Shown here: positions 48,433 to 55,735 of the stretch, one piece after another | How the letters are laid out: the number at the start of each line of letters is the position of its first letter | How positions within the stretch are numbered: the stretch's first letter is position 1 | IMG/VR virus record: IMGVR_UViG_3300044641_004056 | Location: 1-55,735 of that record | Source of the DNA: a virus | Length of the DNA: 55,735 bases | Reading direction: 5' to 3' (one strand) | The notes under the pieces: generated by a model | The model's input: the letters and a program-made list of their open reading frames with translations, nothing else | What the model was told of the DNA's origin: nothing | The model's database searches: none | Translations under genes and position numbers: made by a program

Positions 48433-48831
48433 TTAGTTGTAATACTCCTGTACTTCTCTAGGTGTAGCCAATCTAAACCCTTCCTCCTTATCAAAAATTT
48501 CTTGAGCCACATCGGGCTTCATTGCTACAAATGGATGATCTCTAGTGAATGTAAATCCTAAAGCATCGTATCTAGCATTTGGGCGATCCATCTTTACAAG
48601 GATCATATCTTCATCAAGCTTTTGATTTGGATCTAGGCGAGGAAGAATTTCATCTGAATCTTCTTTTGCATTCTCTATATTTTTTAGTGTACCTTGGTAA
48701 ACTGACCAAGTTACTCCTTCTTCTGTTAGGGCTGCAATAACATCTGCTTTATTTTTTAGTCCATCAACATCAACTGCGAAGTCCGCTGCTAGTGTCTTTA
48801 GATCTTTGACCTTAAGTGTGTCAAATGACAT
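48433..48831 (-). CDS. HeH/SAP-like protein after the capsid gene
   Basis: A 132-residue protein. The N-terminal 40 residues (LKVKDLKTLAADFAVDVDGLKNKADVI-type helix-loop-helix) form a HeH/LEM/SAP-like domain that binds DNA or protein. The C-terminal part, with KMDRPNARYDALGFTF, RDHPFVAM and EGFRLATPREVQEYY, is typical of connector-region proteins of actinophages. AAGGAG precedes the ATG. It probably forms part of the head or neck. Confidence 0.7.
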   Translation of the reverse strand: MSFDTLKVKDLKTLAADFAVDVDGLKNKADVIAALTEEGVTWSVYQGTLKNIENAKEDSDEILPRLDPNQKLDEDMILVKMDRPNARYDALGFTFTRDHPFVAMKPDVAQEIFDKEEGFRLATPREVQEYYN

Positions 48832-48858
48832 GTGTATACTCCTTTGGTATGTATATAA

Positions 48859-48887
48859 ATTATAGCACTATAAAATTAAAATGAAAA
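48859..48887 (-). promoter_or_regulatory. Extended -10 promoter after the capsid terminator
   Basis: Minus strand: -35 TTTTCA (48882-48887, overlapping the hairpin base), 17-base spacer, -10 TATAAT (48859-48864) in TGCTATAAT, the same extended -10 as at 44774. It restarts transcription for the connector and tail genes. Confidence 0.6.
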
Positions 48888-48914
48888 GCCCCCAAAATTA
48901 ATTGGGGGCTTTTC
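48883..48914 (-). terminator. Terminator after the major capsid gene
   Basis: A 13-bp stem GAAAAGCCCCCAA/TTGGGGGCTTTTC with a 6-base loop, followed on the minus strand by ATTTTAATTTTA. It is strong and lies 20 bases after the capsid stop. It probably ends most capsid transcripts and sets high capsid expression apart. Confidence 0.85.
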
Positions 48915-48934
48915 GGTAGTTATTTCTTATTTAA

Positions 48935-49984
48935 TTAAGAAGCAACCTTAACGTCTTTTACGACTACCCATGCATCTGCCTGCTCAATTTGGGTACCCAC
49001 GCGAGTATACATTGTATATTCGATTGAGTCCTTCTTTGGCCAGAAGAAGCGGTAAACAGTTACATCACGCTTGATACCAATAACAACGTTATTTGGGAAT
49101 GTCAAGTGGACGTCTCCGTGCTCTCCTGTTGGAGTTGCATATGAACCAGTCTGAGTTTCCTTAAGTAGTGGAACCTCAACAATTGGAATACCAAATGCAA
49201 ATGGTGCTACATACCCTGCTGGACCACCTAGACCACCCTGGTCACCACGGATTATGCTTGAAGCAATATCTTGTGGGTTAACGTTCTGGATGTTCTGTGA
49301 TGTTGAGTACAAGTAGTCTTGAATTAGGTTTGAGCCTGCAAGGAAGCGTAGGTCTGGACGACGCTGCTTGTACTTACGTGGCATTGCCTTAAGAGCCTTG
49401 TTGAAGATGTCACGGGAAATTACTGCACCCGCTCCAGCTACTACGTGGCCGTTTGCCTTTGCAATCTTAACAACACCGTCGAATGACTTGTAAAGTGCAT
49501 CTCCAGTTAGAGCTGTGTTACCGTTAAGGACTACGTCCTCAAGGTCGTTACCAGCCTGTGTTGCCATAAGTCTTGCAATGTGATCTTCTAGATCTGCACC
49601 TTCAATATTGTCTTCTAGAGACTCAGTTGAAAGCTCCCAATCTAGGCGAAGCTTCTTTGTTGTGAGAGAAATCTTTGAGAACTGTACAGCTGCATTTGAG
49701 CCAGTGTTCTCTGCTTCAGCTGCAAGCTTCATAAGCTTCTCACCGACGCCAATACGATCAATCTCTGTAGTGTCAGCTCTCATTCGAACTGTACGTGCTA
49801 CTTTACCGATTACTGTTGCATCGAACATGTAATCAAGGAATCTTGCGGATTGCTCAGGATTGAGCAAGCCTCCCTTACCCTCGGAACCTACGTGAATTCC
49901 GTCGGTAGGGTTTGCTGCGCCAGTCATTCCACCTGTTAGTGTTGTGCCTGCTTCAGCTGCTTTTGCTAATAGTTCATTACTCAT
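48935..49984 (-). CDS. Major capsid protein (HK97 fold)
   Basis: A 349-residue protein with the plan of HK97-fold capsids: an N-terminal arm (GGLLNPEQSARFLDYMFDATVIGKVARTVRM), an E-loop-like stretch (KLRLDWELSTESLEDNIEGADLEDHI), and an A-domain including VISRDIFNKALKAMP, RRPDLRFLAGSN and the C-terminal VTVYRFFWPKKDSIEY. There is no long N-terminal delta/scaffold region, consistent with the scaffold-like coiled coil fused to the upstream protease. It forms the icosahedral shell. It is flanked by the protease gene and a strong terminator. Confidence 0.92.
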   Translation of the reverse strand: MSNELLAKAAEAGTTLTGGMTGAANPTDGIHVGSEGKGGLLNPEQSARFLDYMFDATVIGKVARTVRMRADTTEIDRIGVGEKLMKLAAEAENTGSNAAVQFSKISLTTKKLRLDWELSTESLEDNIEGADLEDHIARLMATQAGNDLEDVVLNGNTALTGDALYKSFDGVVKIAKANGHVVAGAGAVISRDIFNKALKAMPRKYKQRRPDLRFLAGSNLIQDYLYSTSQNIQNVNPQDIASSIIRGDQGGLGGPAGYVAPFAFGIPIVEVPLLKETQTGSYATPTGEHGDVHLTFPNNVVIGIKRDVTVYRFFWPKKDSIEYTMYTRVGTQIEQADAWVVVKDVKVAS

Positions 49985-50002
49985 TAGTTTTTCACCATAC
50001 CC

Positions 50003-51316
50003 TTATTTTGTTAATTCGCTAACGGAACCGAGGAAAGTGCCGTTCCATTTTGATTTTTTGATTGTTACTCCAGCTGACCCGCCAAGGTCAGAGGACTTCT
50101 TAATTGCAGTGTCTGATTCTACTGCGTCTACTCTTTTTTCAACTGTGTCCATGATGGACTTAATTGAATCAACTGCTGTTGAGAGTTCTGTGTGCTTTTC
50201 TGCTAATTCTGAAATTCTCAAATCGACATTCTTGCTAAAAGCTTCGACTGTCTCCTTGATTGTTGAAACCTGAGCAGCGTTTGCCTCAGAGGCCTTTTCC
50301 AAAGTCTCTGAGAAGAAACCCTTAAGGTCGCCTAGCATTTTAACAAAGTCAGGTGTTTCCTGAGCTGTTAGTTCTGCTGATTTTTCCAGAACTTCGGCAG
50401 AAGTTTCTTCAGCTACATTTTTAGCAGAATCTTGTTCTACTGGCGCAACTTCTTCAATAATTTCTGCAGGTGTTTCTACAACTGCTTCTTCTACTACTGG
50501 AGTTGCTTGGTTTATATTAAGCTTTTCCACTTCATTTCCTCCTTCTGCAATTGCCATATTTATATTTGTGTTGTCAGGCAATGTTTGCAATCTTGATCTA
50601 CGTGAATCAAGAATCTTTTCTATTTCTTTTCCTTTGTTTACGTCGTTTGATTCTACCCATCCAATGAGTTCTGTTTTTTTACCAGTAACTGGAGATATGT
50701 ATTCTGATTCTGTCGACATAAAAACAGAATCACTTTCTGCACAATAAAAAATATTTTCCATTTTAACATCTGCTGCGATGCCTTTAAAAATCATTTGTCC
50801 GTTTACTTTTTCAATAGATAAAATGTTACATAGTTCATTTGCTGGTGAATCAACGATTGATAGTTCAACTAGTGCATAGTCTTTAATAAATCTTACTGAT
50901 GCTCCTGTTGATTTGTTTACTTCGTTATCTGATTCAATAATCTTTCCGCCGATAGAAAATCCTGTTAGTGTTCCGTCTAGAACCTTTTCCCAAGTATCCT
51001 GAGCGCCCTTAGAAATGTATGCATCAACGTAAACACCGTTGTAAAATTCTTTTGTTGCAGGGTCATAAAAAGTTTCTGGTCTAAATGATGCTACCTTGCC
51101 AACTGCAAGCGGCTGATGCATTTCTCTTAGATTACCTCTAAAGCTTTCGAACGCTTTCATGCTAGCTTCTTGAGTAACGACATCACCAGTCTGATCCAGG
51201 TTATCTAATGTTGCGAATCCTGAGACTGTTCTTTTTTCTCTATTGACCTTCGTAAATGGAACTGATAAATTAATAGCATTTCCATTAGAAGACCAATGTG
51301 ACTTTTCTATGATCAT
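50003..51316 (-). CDS. Capsid maturation protease fused to scaffold-like coiled coil
   Basis: A 437-residue protein. The N-terminal ~200 residues look like a prohead serine protease of the XkdF type, with TVSGFATLDNLDQTGDVV, H67 in LREMHQPL and S153 in LVELSIVDSPAN as the likely catalytic pair. The C-terminal ~190 residues are acidic and coiled-coil (FFSETLEKASEANAAQV, DLRISELAEKHTELS), fitting a fused scaffold. It would guide shell assembly, then cleave itself. No SD precedes the ATG; a promoter -10 lies 9 bases upstream, so the mRNA is near-leaderless. Internal starts could also make scaffold alone. Confidence 0.85.
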   Translation of the reverse strand: MIIEKSHWSSNGNAINLSVPFTKVNREKRTVSGFATLDNLDQTGDVVTQEASMKAFESFRGNLREMHQPLAVGKVASFRPETFYDPATKEFYNGVYVDAYISKGAQDTWEKVLDGTLTGFSIGGKIIESDNEVNKSTGASVRFIKDYALVELSIVDSPANELCNILSIEKVNGQMIFKGIAADVKMENIFYCAESDSVFMSTESEYISPVTGKKTELIGWVESNDVNKGKEIEKILDSRRSRLQTLPDNTNINMAIAEGGNEVEKLNINQATPVVEEAVVETPAEIIEEVAPVEQDSAKNVAEETSAEVLEKSAELTAQETPDFVKMLGDLKGFFSETLEKASEANAAQVSTIKETVEAFSKNVDLRISELAEKHTELSTAVDSIKSIMDTVEKRVDAVESDTAIKKSSDLGGSAGVTIKKSKWNGTFLGSVSELTK

Positions 51317-51325
51317 ATGTTATAT

Positions 51326-51354
51326 ATTATAGAGATTGTTGTATAAAAAGGCAA
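51326..51354 (-). promoter_or_regulatory. Promoter of the protease/capsid genes
   Basis: Minus strand: -35 TTGCCT (51349-51354), 17-base spacer, -10 TATAAT (51326-51331). The predicted start is only 2-4 bases before the protease ATG at 51316. The motif ATTTGCCTTTTTATAC is shared with the major-tail promoter. Confidence 0.6.
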
Positions 51355-51372
51355 ATAACCAGTTGAGTAGGA

Positions 51373-52953
51373 CTAGTTGACTTGTCTTCCATCTCCCTTT
51401 GCATTTCTGCCCTCCCCAGATTTATCTGGGGAATTGGCAGATCTTTCTTGATCACGGGCTCTGCTTTGGGTTGCTTGGGCTTTAATTTCTGCGGCTTGGG
51501 CTGAAAGATCCACTGGGACGTCTCCGCCTTCTCTTGGAACCATACCCATTCTAACTCTAATTTCATTTGGAGTTATTACCTGGAATCTAAGATATCTTTC
51601 ATCAATCTTTGACTGGGTATCAGCATCCGTTAAACTTAATTCATTAAATTTAAGCTCTAAGGCATCAGTCATTTCCTGGATTATTTTATTAATCTTTTTC
51701 TCAAGGTTTTCTTGCGCTGGTTTGCAAACTTGCTCTTTAAATGTTTTATCTGCATCTCTTGCGGCAGCTAAATTAATACCTGCTGGAGTTCCAATTTTAT
51801 TAATTGGGACTCTATGAGCCATCAATATTTCATCTCGATTTGAATTTCTGTACTTTTCAAAAGAACCTTCTTGTGCCCCTGCTTCAATTGGCTCCATTTT
51901 AAATTCAGTTTTTGAATCTGATGAGTCTGGTGGGAGTGGAATATACAGGGATCTATGATTTTTTCCTTTAAGCCCAACCTGAAAAAATTCAAGCAATTTA
52001 CGCTCTGACTCTGGGGAAAGCTTTGCTCCCTTTACTGTAATAATATATCTCGGTACCGCTTTATTTTCAAAGTAGTCCAGATTATACTTACCAGCAAATT
52101 CATTGCCTGCCATAGCATTTTGTGCAGCAATAATATCTGGGATTCCATAATAATTATTTTTTGGAGTGTACTTCTTTAAATGAATAATTTCATTAGGTCT
52201 ATCCTCTTGGCCAGCAATTGGGTTTACGGTTTCTGTGTCTCCGAAGTTTCTAAAGAATACTGCCTTACCATATAGAAGCTGTATAAAACCGTCTCTGAGG
52301 CGCCTCACACGCATTGTCTTTGAAGGTATATGACCGATGTACCCTATCTTGCCAGTCGTTGTTCTACCGACCTCCAGATAGCCATTACCAGTAGCCTCTA
52401 TGTCAGTGTAGAACTTTATAAGTGTTTCTTTAAATGTTTCATCTTCATTACAATCTTCTAGCCAGCGATGTAAGTCTTGCTTAATTCTATTTAGCTTCTT
52501 ACGTGCTCTTTCTAGCTGTTTTTCATCTTCTATATCTTCAAGTGTGTCTGTAGTTTTTTTAGACTCAATAAAGTCAAATCCTAGACCTACAATGTTAGCA
52601 ACCTTTGCATTTATTGCTGCATAGTTGTAAGGCGAAATCTCATAAATTGTTGAAAGATAATCTAAATTATATTCTGGTTGGATTAAGTCAAATGTTGCGT
52701 ACCCGCTAACTGCCTGTTGATGTTGAAGTTGCTGACTTACAGAACCATCTTTTCCAGTAAAAGCTTTTTGCAAGTCTCTCGATACTTTTCTTCTAAATGA
52801 GGCTCCAAGTCCTGAAAGCTTTAATACTTCTTCTGCATCTATGTCAAACAGGTCGTCAGACTTTTGAGTCGTAGGGTTATTAAATCTTACCCAGTCTGCT
52901 GCATTTGAAATGTCAATATTTTCGCTAAAAATTTCGTCTTTAGATTCAATCAT
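51373..52953 (-). CDS. Portal protein
   Basis: A 526-residue portal of the SPP1/HK97-like class. Segments typical of portals are GYATFDLIQPEYNLDYL, YNYAAINAKVANIVGLGFDF, FYTDIEATGNGYLEVGR, GIPDIIAAQNAMAGNEFAGKY and HRVPINKIGTPAGINLAAARD. The C-terminus is basic and disordered. It forms the dodecameric DNA channel at one vertex. Start overlaps the stop of the upstream gene (ATGA). Confidence 0.9.
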   Translation of the reverse strand: MIESKDEIFSENIDISNAADWVRFNNPTTQKSDDLFDIDAEEVLKLSGLGASFRRKVSRDLQKAFTGKDGSVSQQLQHQQAVSGYATFDLIQPEYNLDYLSTIYEISPYNYAAINAKVANIVGLGFDFIESKKTTDTLEDIEDEKQLERARKKLNRIKQDLHRWLEDCNEDETFKETLIKFYTDIEATGNGYLEVGRTTTGKIGYIGHIPSKTMRVRRLRDGFIQLLYGKAVFFRNFGDTETVNPIAGQEDRPNEIIHLKKYTPKNNYYGIPDIIAAQNAMAGNEFAGKYNLDYFENKAVPRYIITVKGAKLSPESERKLLEFFQVGLKGKNHRSLYIPLPPDSSDSKTEFKMEPIEAGAQEGSFEKYRNSNRDEILMAHRVPINKIGTPAGINLAAARDADKTFKEQVCKPAQENLEKKINKIIQEMTDALELKFNELSLTDADTQSKIDERYLRFQVITPNEIRVRMGMVPREGGDVPVDLSAQAAEIKAQATQSRARDQERSANSPDKSGEGRNAKGDGRQVN

Positions 52954-53294
52954 TTTTGAGGACCCCTAAGTTTAGCCATCTCTTCCTTGTGAACTCCTAT
53001 GTCCAACGGATCTGGGGTGAGACCCCATCTTAATCTTTGCTTCTGGTATTCAAACTCTTCTTCATCAATTTGTCGGCTTCCTTCAATAAATTTAGGCTGG
53101 CCTTCTTCAATTCCATAATGAGCAACCGCTTTTGCTAACAAATCAATTCTTTCTTTATTGCCCAGCATTGATTGTATAGACAAGAAATTGTTGTCTTCGT
53201 CGCCAATCCATCTGCCGTCAGGCATCTCCCAGACATAGACTCCTAATCTAGTCTCGCCAGATTTCATTTGAGCGTTAATTCTTTTTATGTCCAT
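52950..53294 (-). CDS. Hypothetical protein upstream of the portal gene
   Basis: A 114-residue alpha/beta protein (GVYVWEMPDGRWIGDEDNNF, KERIDLLAKAVAHYGI, YQKQRLRWGLTPDPLD). No family known to me. It is coupled to the portal gene and probably belongs to the head. The ATG has no SD; TGGTAAAAT lies 8 bases upstream and could give a leaderless transcript. Confidence 0.65.
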   Translation of the reverse strand: MDIKRINAQMKSGETRLGVYVWEMPDGRWIGDEDNNFLSIQSMLGNKERIDLLAKAVAHYGIEEGQPKFIEGSRQIDEEEFEYQKQRLRWGLTPDPLDIGVHKEEMAKLRGPQK

Positions 53295-53302
53295 AGTTAA
53301 TT

Positions 53303-53357
53303 ATTTTACCATTCTTATATCCATAAGTCCAGCTTTTTGTCACTCAATCTGACAAAA
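53303..53357 (-). promoter_or_regulatory. Possible leaderless promoter and upstream hairpin
   Basis: Minus strand TGGTAAAAT (53303-53311) is an extended -10-like element 8 bases before the ATG at 53294. Further upstream is an inverted repeat TTTTGTCA-N7-TGACAAAA (53335-53357) just after the LamG gene stop; it lacks a U-run, so it may be a weak terminator or a protein-binding site. Confidence 0.38.
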
Positions 53358-55118
53358 CTATATAGTTTGGAATACAATCCTGTCTCTAGAGTAGGTTGAT
53401 ATAGGATTTTCTGTCATTCGAATCGACGAATCTTGGCCAAGCGCTGAAGGTTTACCGATATAGAGCTCATAATGCTCTAATGGGCTTATCGTGTCGGTTG
53501 AATACAAGGCTATGTTTTGATACAGGTTATCATCTAGAACCCCAGATCTTATTCCCAAAAGCTGCTTACCATTAATCCATAGCTCTCCAGACATTAAGGA
53601 AGATGCGATTATAAAAATATGATTGGGCTCGTCAATATATAGGTGGGGCAGTATGTTTGCTGAAGAAGATGCATCTTGGCCATTTATATAAATACTGCTA
53701 ATATTAGATTTATTAATTGTACCATCTGCTGACCACGAAATTGATGTTTCTACAAGGCCAGTTTTATTAAAGACAAAATGCCCAGGAGATAACGTTTTTG
53801 GAGTAAATATCATTTCTAGGCTTTTTGCTGGCTGTGTAAGATTAACAAAAAAAGCTGATGATTTTGTTCTTAGACCATTGTGGTAATTCCTAGACCTTAT
53901 TGGATAGCTATGACTTGAAAGGTCTATATCCCAACTTGATCCATTTGTTGGCTGTGATACTGATATCGTATTCCCGCCGTTAAGTGCATATATTTTTTTC
54001 TCAGTGTAAAAAGAAATGTTTAAGGAATATAGCTCTGGGATATAAAGATTTAGATTTGAAGATGAAAATGCTATTTTAAAATATAGAAATTTGTTTGAAG
54101 AAAAGCTAGAGCCTTGTATAAATCCTGGAATAGAGGACCCGTTTGTGCAAATACTCCATGGACCAGATTCAGATACATCTGAGACATAAACAGAAACTCC
54201 AGATGATGCAACCCAATCAATCCTTGAAGACACATATGGCTTTATAATACTTAAACCCAAACCCTTTATTATTTCTCCATAAGTACCTGAGCTTAAATAT
54301 ACACTGTTATTATTTTCACTGTAGGAAAGGCTATTGTTGTCATATATCAAAGACTCCCATCTTTCTCGGTCTGGATAAAAATATTGTGTTTCTGGACTGT
54401 ATGCTTTTTCTGAAACCACAAATAATTGTCCTAAGTCTGGAATAACTATTTGCTCTTCATTATTTAAAAATAAATTATTATAGTGTGAATATATTGCTTC
54501 TTGAGGTAAGGCATATCTATATATTGCTGGGCTATCAATTAAAAAATACTCTCCAACTGATGTTGGTCCAGATAAAAAAGTAACACTTGGATTAGTGAAT
54601 CTAATAGAAATATCCTTTGAAGCTACTAGAATTCCATCTACATAAAGGCTCATAGATCTTACAGAGTATACTCCAACGATATGCATAGCCCTGTTTAGAT
54701 TTGGAACAGAATAATCAATACGCTCAGATTCTAATTTGAATACAATATTGCCATTGTCCCAATATAATCCAATTCCAGCAGAGTCTGCTAAAATTGGAGT
54801 TAGAGATACTAATGTTTTTGGATGCATCCAAACTTCAATTGAGAAATCATTATCATACGTATCTGGTGTTGCAAACCCTCCAGTTCCAATTGTTCCAGAA
54901 AAATCTTTTGAGATTGAGAACTGGATATAATTAGAATTATCAATTTTATTTGAGTGGTCTCCTCCTGATACAACTGGCATACCGAGGCGGGATATTTGAC
55001 CTACATAAGATGCGTGATTTCCACATCCAGAATAATCATATGCCACAGATCCAGATGACTCATCTAGCTTCCATAAGCCGATAGGAGAATCTTTTATTAC
55101 ATCAAGGTAGTAGGACAT
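53358..55118 (-). CDS. LamG/concanavalin-fold structural protein
   Basis: A 586-residue protein. Residues 1-200 are a LamG/concanavalin A-like lectin domain: SPIGLWKLDESSGSVAYDYS, GNHASYVG, FSIEVWMHPKTLVSLTP and MHIVGVYSVRSMSLYVDGIL. A second lectin-like unit is near the C-terminus (SLEMIFTPKTLSPGHFVF, IFIIASSLMSGELWING). It is likely a virion decoration or fibre protein that binds carbohydrates. There is no SD; the extended -10 lies 6 bases before the ATG, so its mRNA is probably leaderless. It lies upstream of the portal, an unusual place for a fibre gene. Confidence 0.8.
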   Translation of the reverse strand: MSYYLDVIKDSPIGLWKLDESSGSVAYDYSGCGNHASYVGQISRLGMPVVSGGDHSNKIDNSNYIQFSISKDFSGTIGTGGFATPDTYDNDFSIEVWMHPKTLVSLTPILADSAGIGLYWDNGNIVFKLESERIDYSVPNLNRAMHIVGVYSVRSMSLYVDGILVASKDISIRFTNPSVTFLSGPTSVGEYFLIDSPAIYRYALPQEAIYSHYNNLFLNNEEQIVIPDLGQLFVVSEKAYSPETQYFYPDRERWESLIYDNNSLSYSENNNSVYLSSGTYGEIIKGLGLSIIKPYVSSRIDWVASSGVSVYVSDVSESGPWSICTNGSSIPGFIQGSSFSSNKFLYFKIAFSSSNLNLYIPELYSLNISFYTEKKIYALNGGNTISVSQPTNGSSWDIDLSSHSYPIRSRNYHNGLRTKSSAFFVNLTQPAKSLEMIFTPKTLSPGHFVFNKTGLVETSISWSADGTINKSNISSIYINGQDASSSANILPHLYIDEPNHIFIIASSLMSGELWINGKQLLGIRSGVLDDNLYQNIALYSTDTISPLEHYELYIGKPSALGQDSSIRMTENPISTYSRDRIVFQTI

Positions 55119-55124
55119 ATTTTA

Positions 55125-55154
55125 ATTATATCAGAGGGTGTTGATTAAACCCAA
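55125..55154 (-). promoter_or_regulatory. Leaderless promoter of the LamG-protein gene
   Basis: Minus strand: -35 TTGGGT (55149-55154), 18-base spacer, -10 TATAAT (55125-55130) as TGATATAAT. Exactly 6 bases separate the -10 from the ATG at 55118, so the mRNA would begin at the start codon. Confidence 0.58.
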
Positions 55155-55690
55155 TGGCCTATTGCAATATATCTTGAATTTCCATTAGCTGGCTCTGCGG
55201 TTACCTGCATATCCGATGGGGCTATAATTATACTGCCTGCCTCTGGCTTAAAACTAGGTCTTCCAGGTATTGAAATTTCTCCACCAGAAAAAGAATCATT
55301 AATGTATAGTCTAGCAGTATACTTACCGTTTGCTCCGCAGTTATTTTTTACTTGGCCTTCATTATGCTTTCTTACGAAGTAGTCCGTGCTTAGATTGACA
55401 TCTTCTTCTATGTTATTGAAAAGCTTATATTGACTAAAACAATGATGGAATGTAGCTTTTAGGTTATTAATTATAAAAAGACTACGGGTATCTACCGTTT
55501 CCGTTTCATTTGAGAAATCAGAAGATATTCTTTTTTCATAACCATATTCTGTATCGTGCCACTTACTAATTAAGCTGGTTGGATTCTTTTCGCTTTCTTC
55601 GAGGAAGTTTATATAGTTCCCAATCTCTTGAAGACAATATGTAAAATAAAATGTCTTTGGTGCAATTTCTTGAAAAACGTACATTGCCAT
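55145..55690 (-). CDS. 2-oxoglutarate/Fe(II) oxygenase-like protein, degenerate active site
   Basis: A 181-residue protein whose C-terminal half follows the prolyl-4-hydroxylase plan: YTARLYINDSFSGGEISI (YLND-f-GGE), KPEAGSIIIAPSD and NSRYIAIGHWV with the 2-oxoglutarate-binding Arg as R173. The metal site is odd: the usual HxD appears as H109-N-E111, and the distal His expected about four residues before P167 is Val. The protein may have lost oxygenase activity or use a different metal set. Phage members of this family often sit near structural genes and may modify proteins or act as structural folds. Fold likely, activity doubtful. Confidence 0.68.
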   Translation of the reverse strand: MAMYVFQEIAPKTFYFTYCLQEIGNYINFLEESEKNPTSLISKWHDTEYGYEKRISSDFSNETETVDTRSLFIINNLKATFHHCFSQYKLFNNIEEDVNLSTDYFVRKHNEGQVKNNCGANGKYTARLYINDSFSGGEISIPGRPSFKPEAGSIIIAPSDMQVTAEPANGNSRYIAIGHWV

Positions 55691-55702
55691 AATTAACTCT
55701 TT

Positions 55703-55735
55703 CTAGTTTGGAATAAAAACGCCATCTACGAATTT
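55703..55735 (-). CDS. C-terminal end of an upstream gene (partial)
   Basis: The last ten residues KFVDGVFIPN and a TAG stop are visible on the minus strand, in frame to the window edge. Not enough remains to identify it; it precedes the oxygenase-like gene by 12 bases and is probably in the same operon. Confidence 0.5.
   Translation of the reverse strand, partial: KFVDGVFIPN

Noticed and set aside
51327-51566. Minus-strand frame overlapping the end of the portal gene
   Set aside because: It is an out-of-frame reading of the disordered portal C-terminus with Lys/Pro/Gln bias and no start signal.
53335-53357. Rho-independent terminator after the LamG gene
   Set aside because: The inverted repeat lacks a following U-run on the minus strand, so I list it only as a possible site within the regulatory entry.

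Overview
The window reads as one continuous piece of a tailed double-stranded DNA phage genome. It is strongly AT-rich, and every supported gene lies on the minus strand, tightly packed with frequent ATGA, GTGA and TAATG overlaps. An HK97-type major capsid protein, a very long tape-measure protein and a frameshifted tail-assembly chaperone pair indicate a long, flexible (siphovirus-like) tail. The host is probably a low-GC actinobacterium, for example one of the abundant freshwater lineages. The pointers are AhpC and AhpD with the mycobacterial catalytic layout, many GTG and TTG starts, and several promoters placed so that the mRNA would be leaderless. The host is inference.

Reading in the direction of transcription (high to low coordinates), the window opens with a degenerate 2-oxoglutarate oxygenase-like protein and a LamG-domain protein (55.7-53.4 kb). 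The head and tail module follows: portal, protease with a coiled-coil scaffold-like tail, major capsid, connectors, tail terminator, major tail protein, chaperone pair, tape measure, tail tip and adhesins (53.3-20.4 kb). Hairpins follow the capsid and tail-tube genes, and each is immediately followed by a new promoter. The tape-measure gene spans 11.8 kb and encodes 3937 aa. It appears to carry a kinase-like domain, two CHAP peptidoglycan-hydrolase domains and an HExxH metallopeptidase between glycine-rich linkers.

A terminator plus a consensus-like promoter at 20.3-20.4 kb separates the structural module from the replication module (20.3-7.6 kb). That module encodes a metallophosphoesterase, a DnaB-type helicase, a DnaG-type primase, a putative gp32-like ssDNA-binding protein, a DnaE-type polymerase, RecA, SSB, a Cas4-like nuclease, a RuvC-like resolvase and many small zinc-finger or HTH proteins. 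The set looks like a self-contained replication and recombination apparatus. The terminase genes follow at 6.6-4.25 kb, about 46 kb from the portal on this map.

The last section (4.3-0 kb) is accessory. Four tRNA genes (Met, Arg-TCT, Asn, Lys) are interleaved with ahpC, ahpD and an SDR oxidoreductase, followed by Hsp20, a thermonuclease-family nuclease, an FmdB-like zinc ribbon and a secreted protein that runs off the edge. Together these look like a stress-protection and translation-support cassette. No lysis, integrase or CRISPR genes are visible, and the genome clearly continues past both ends.
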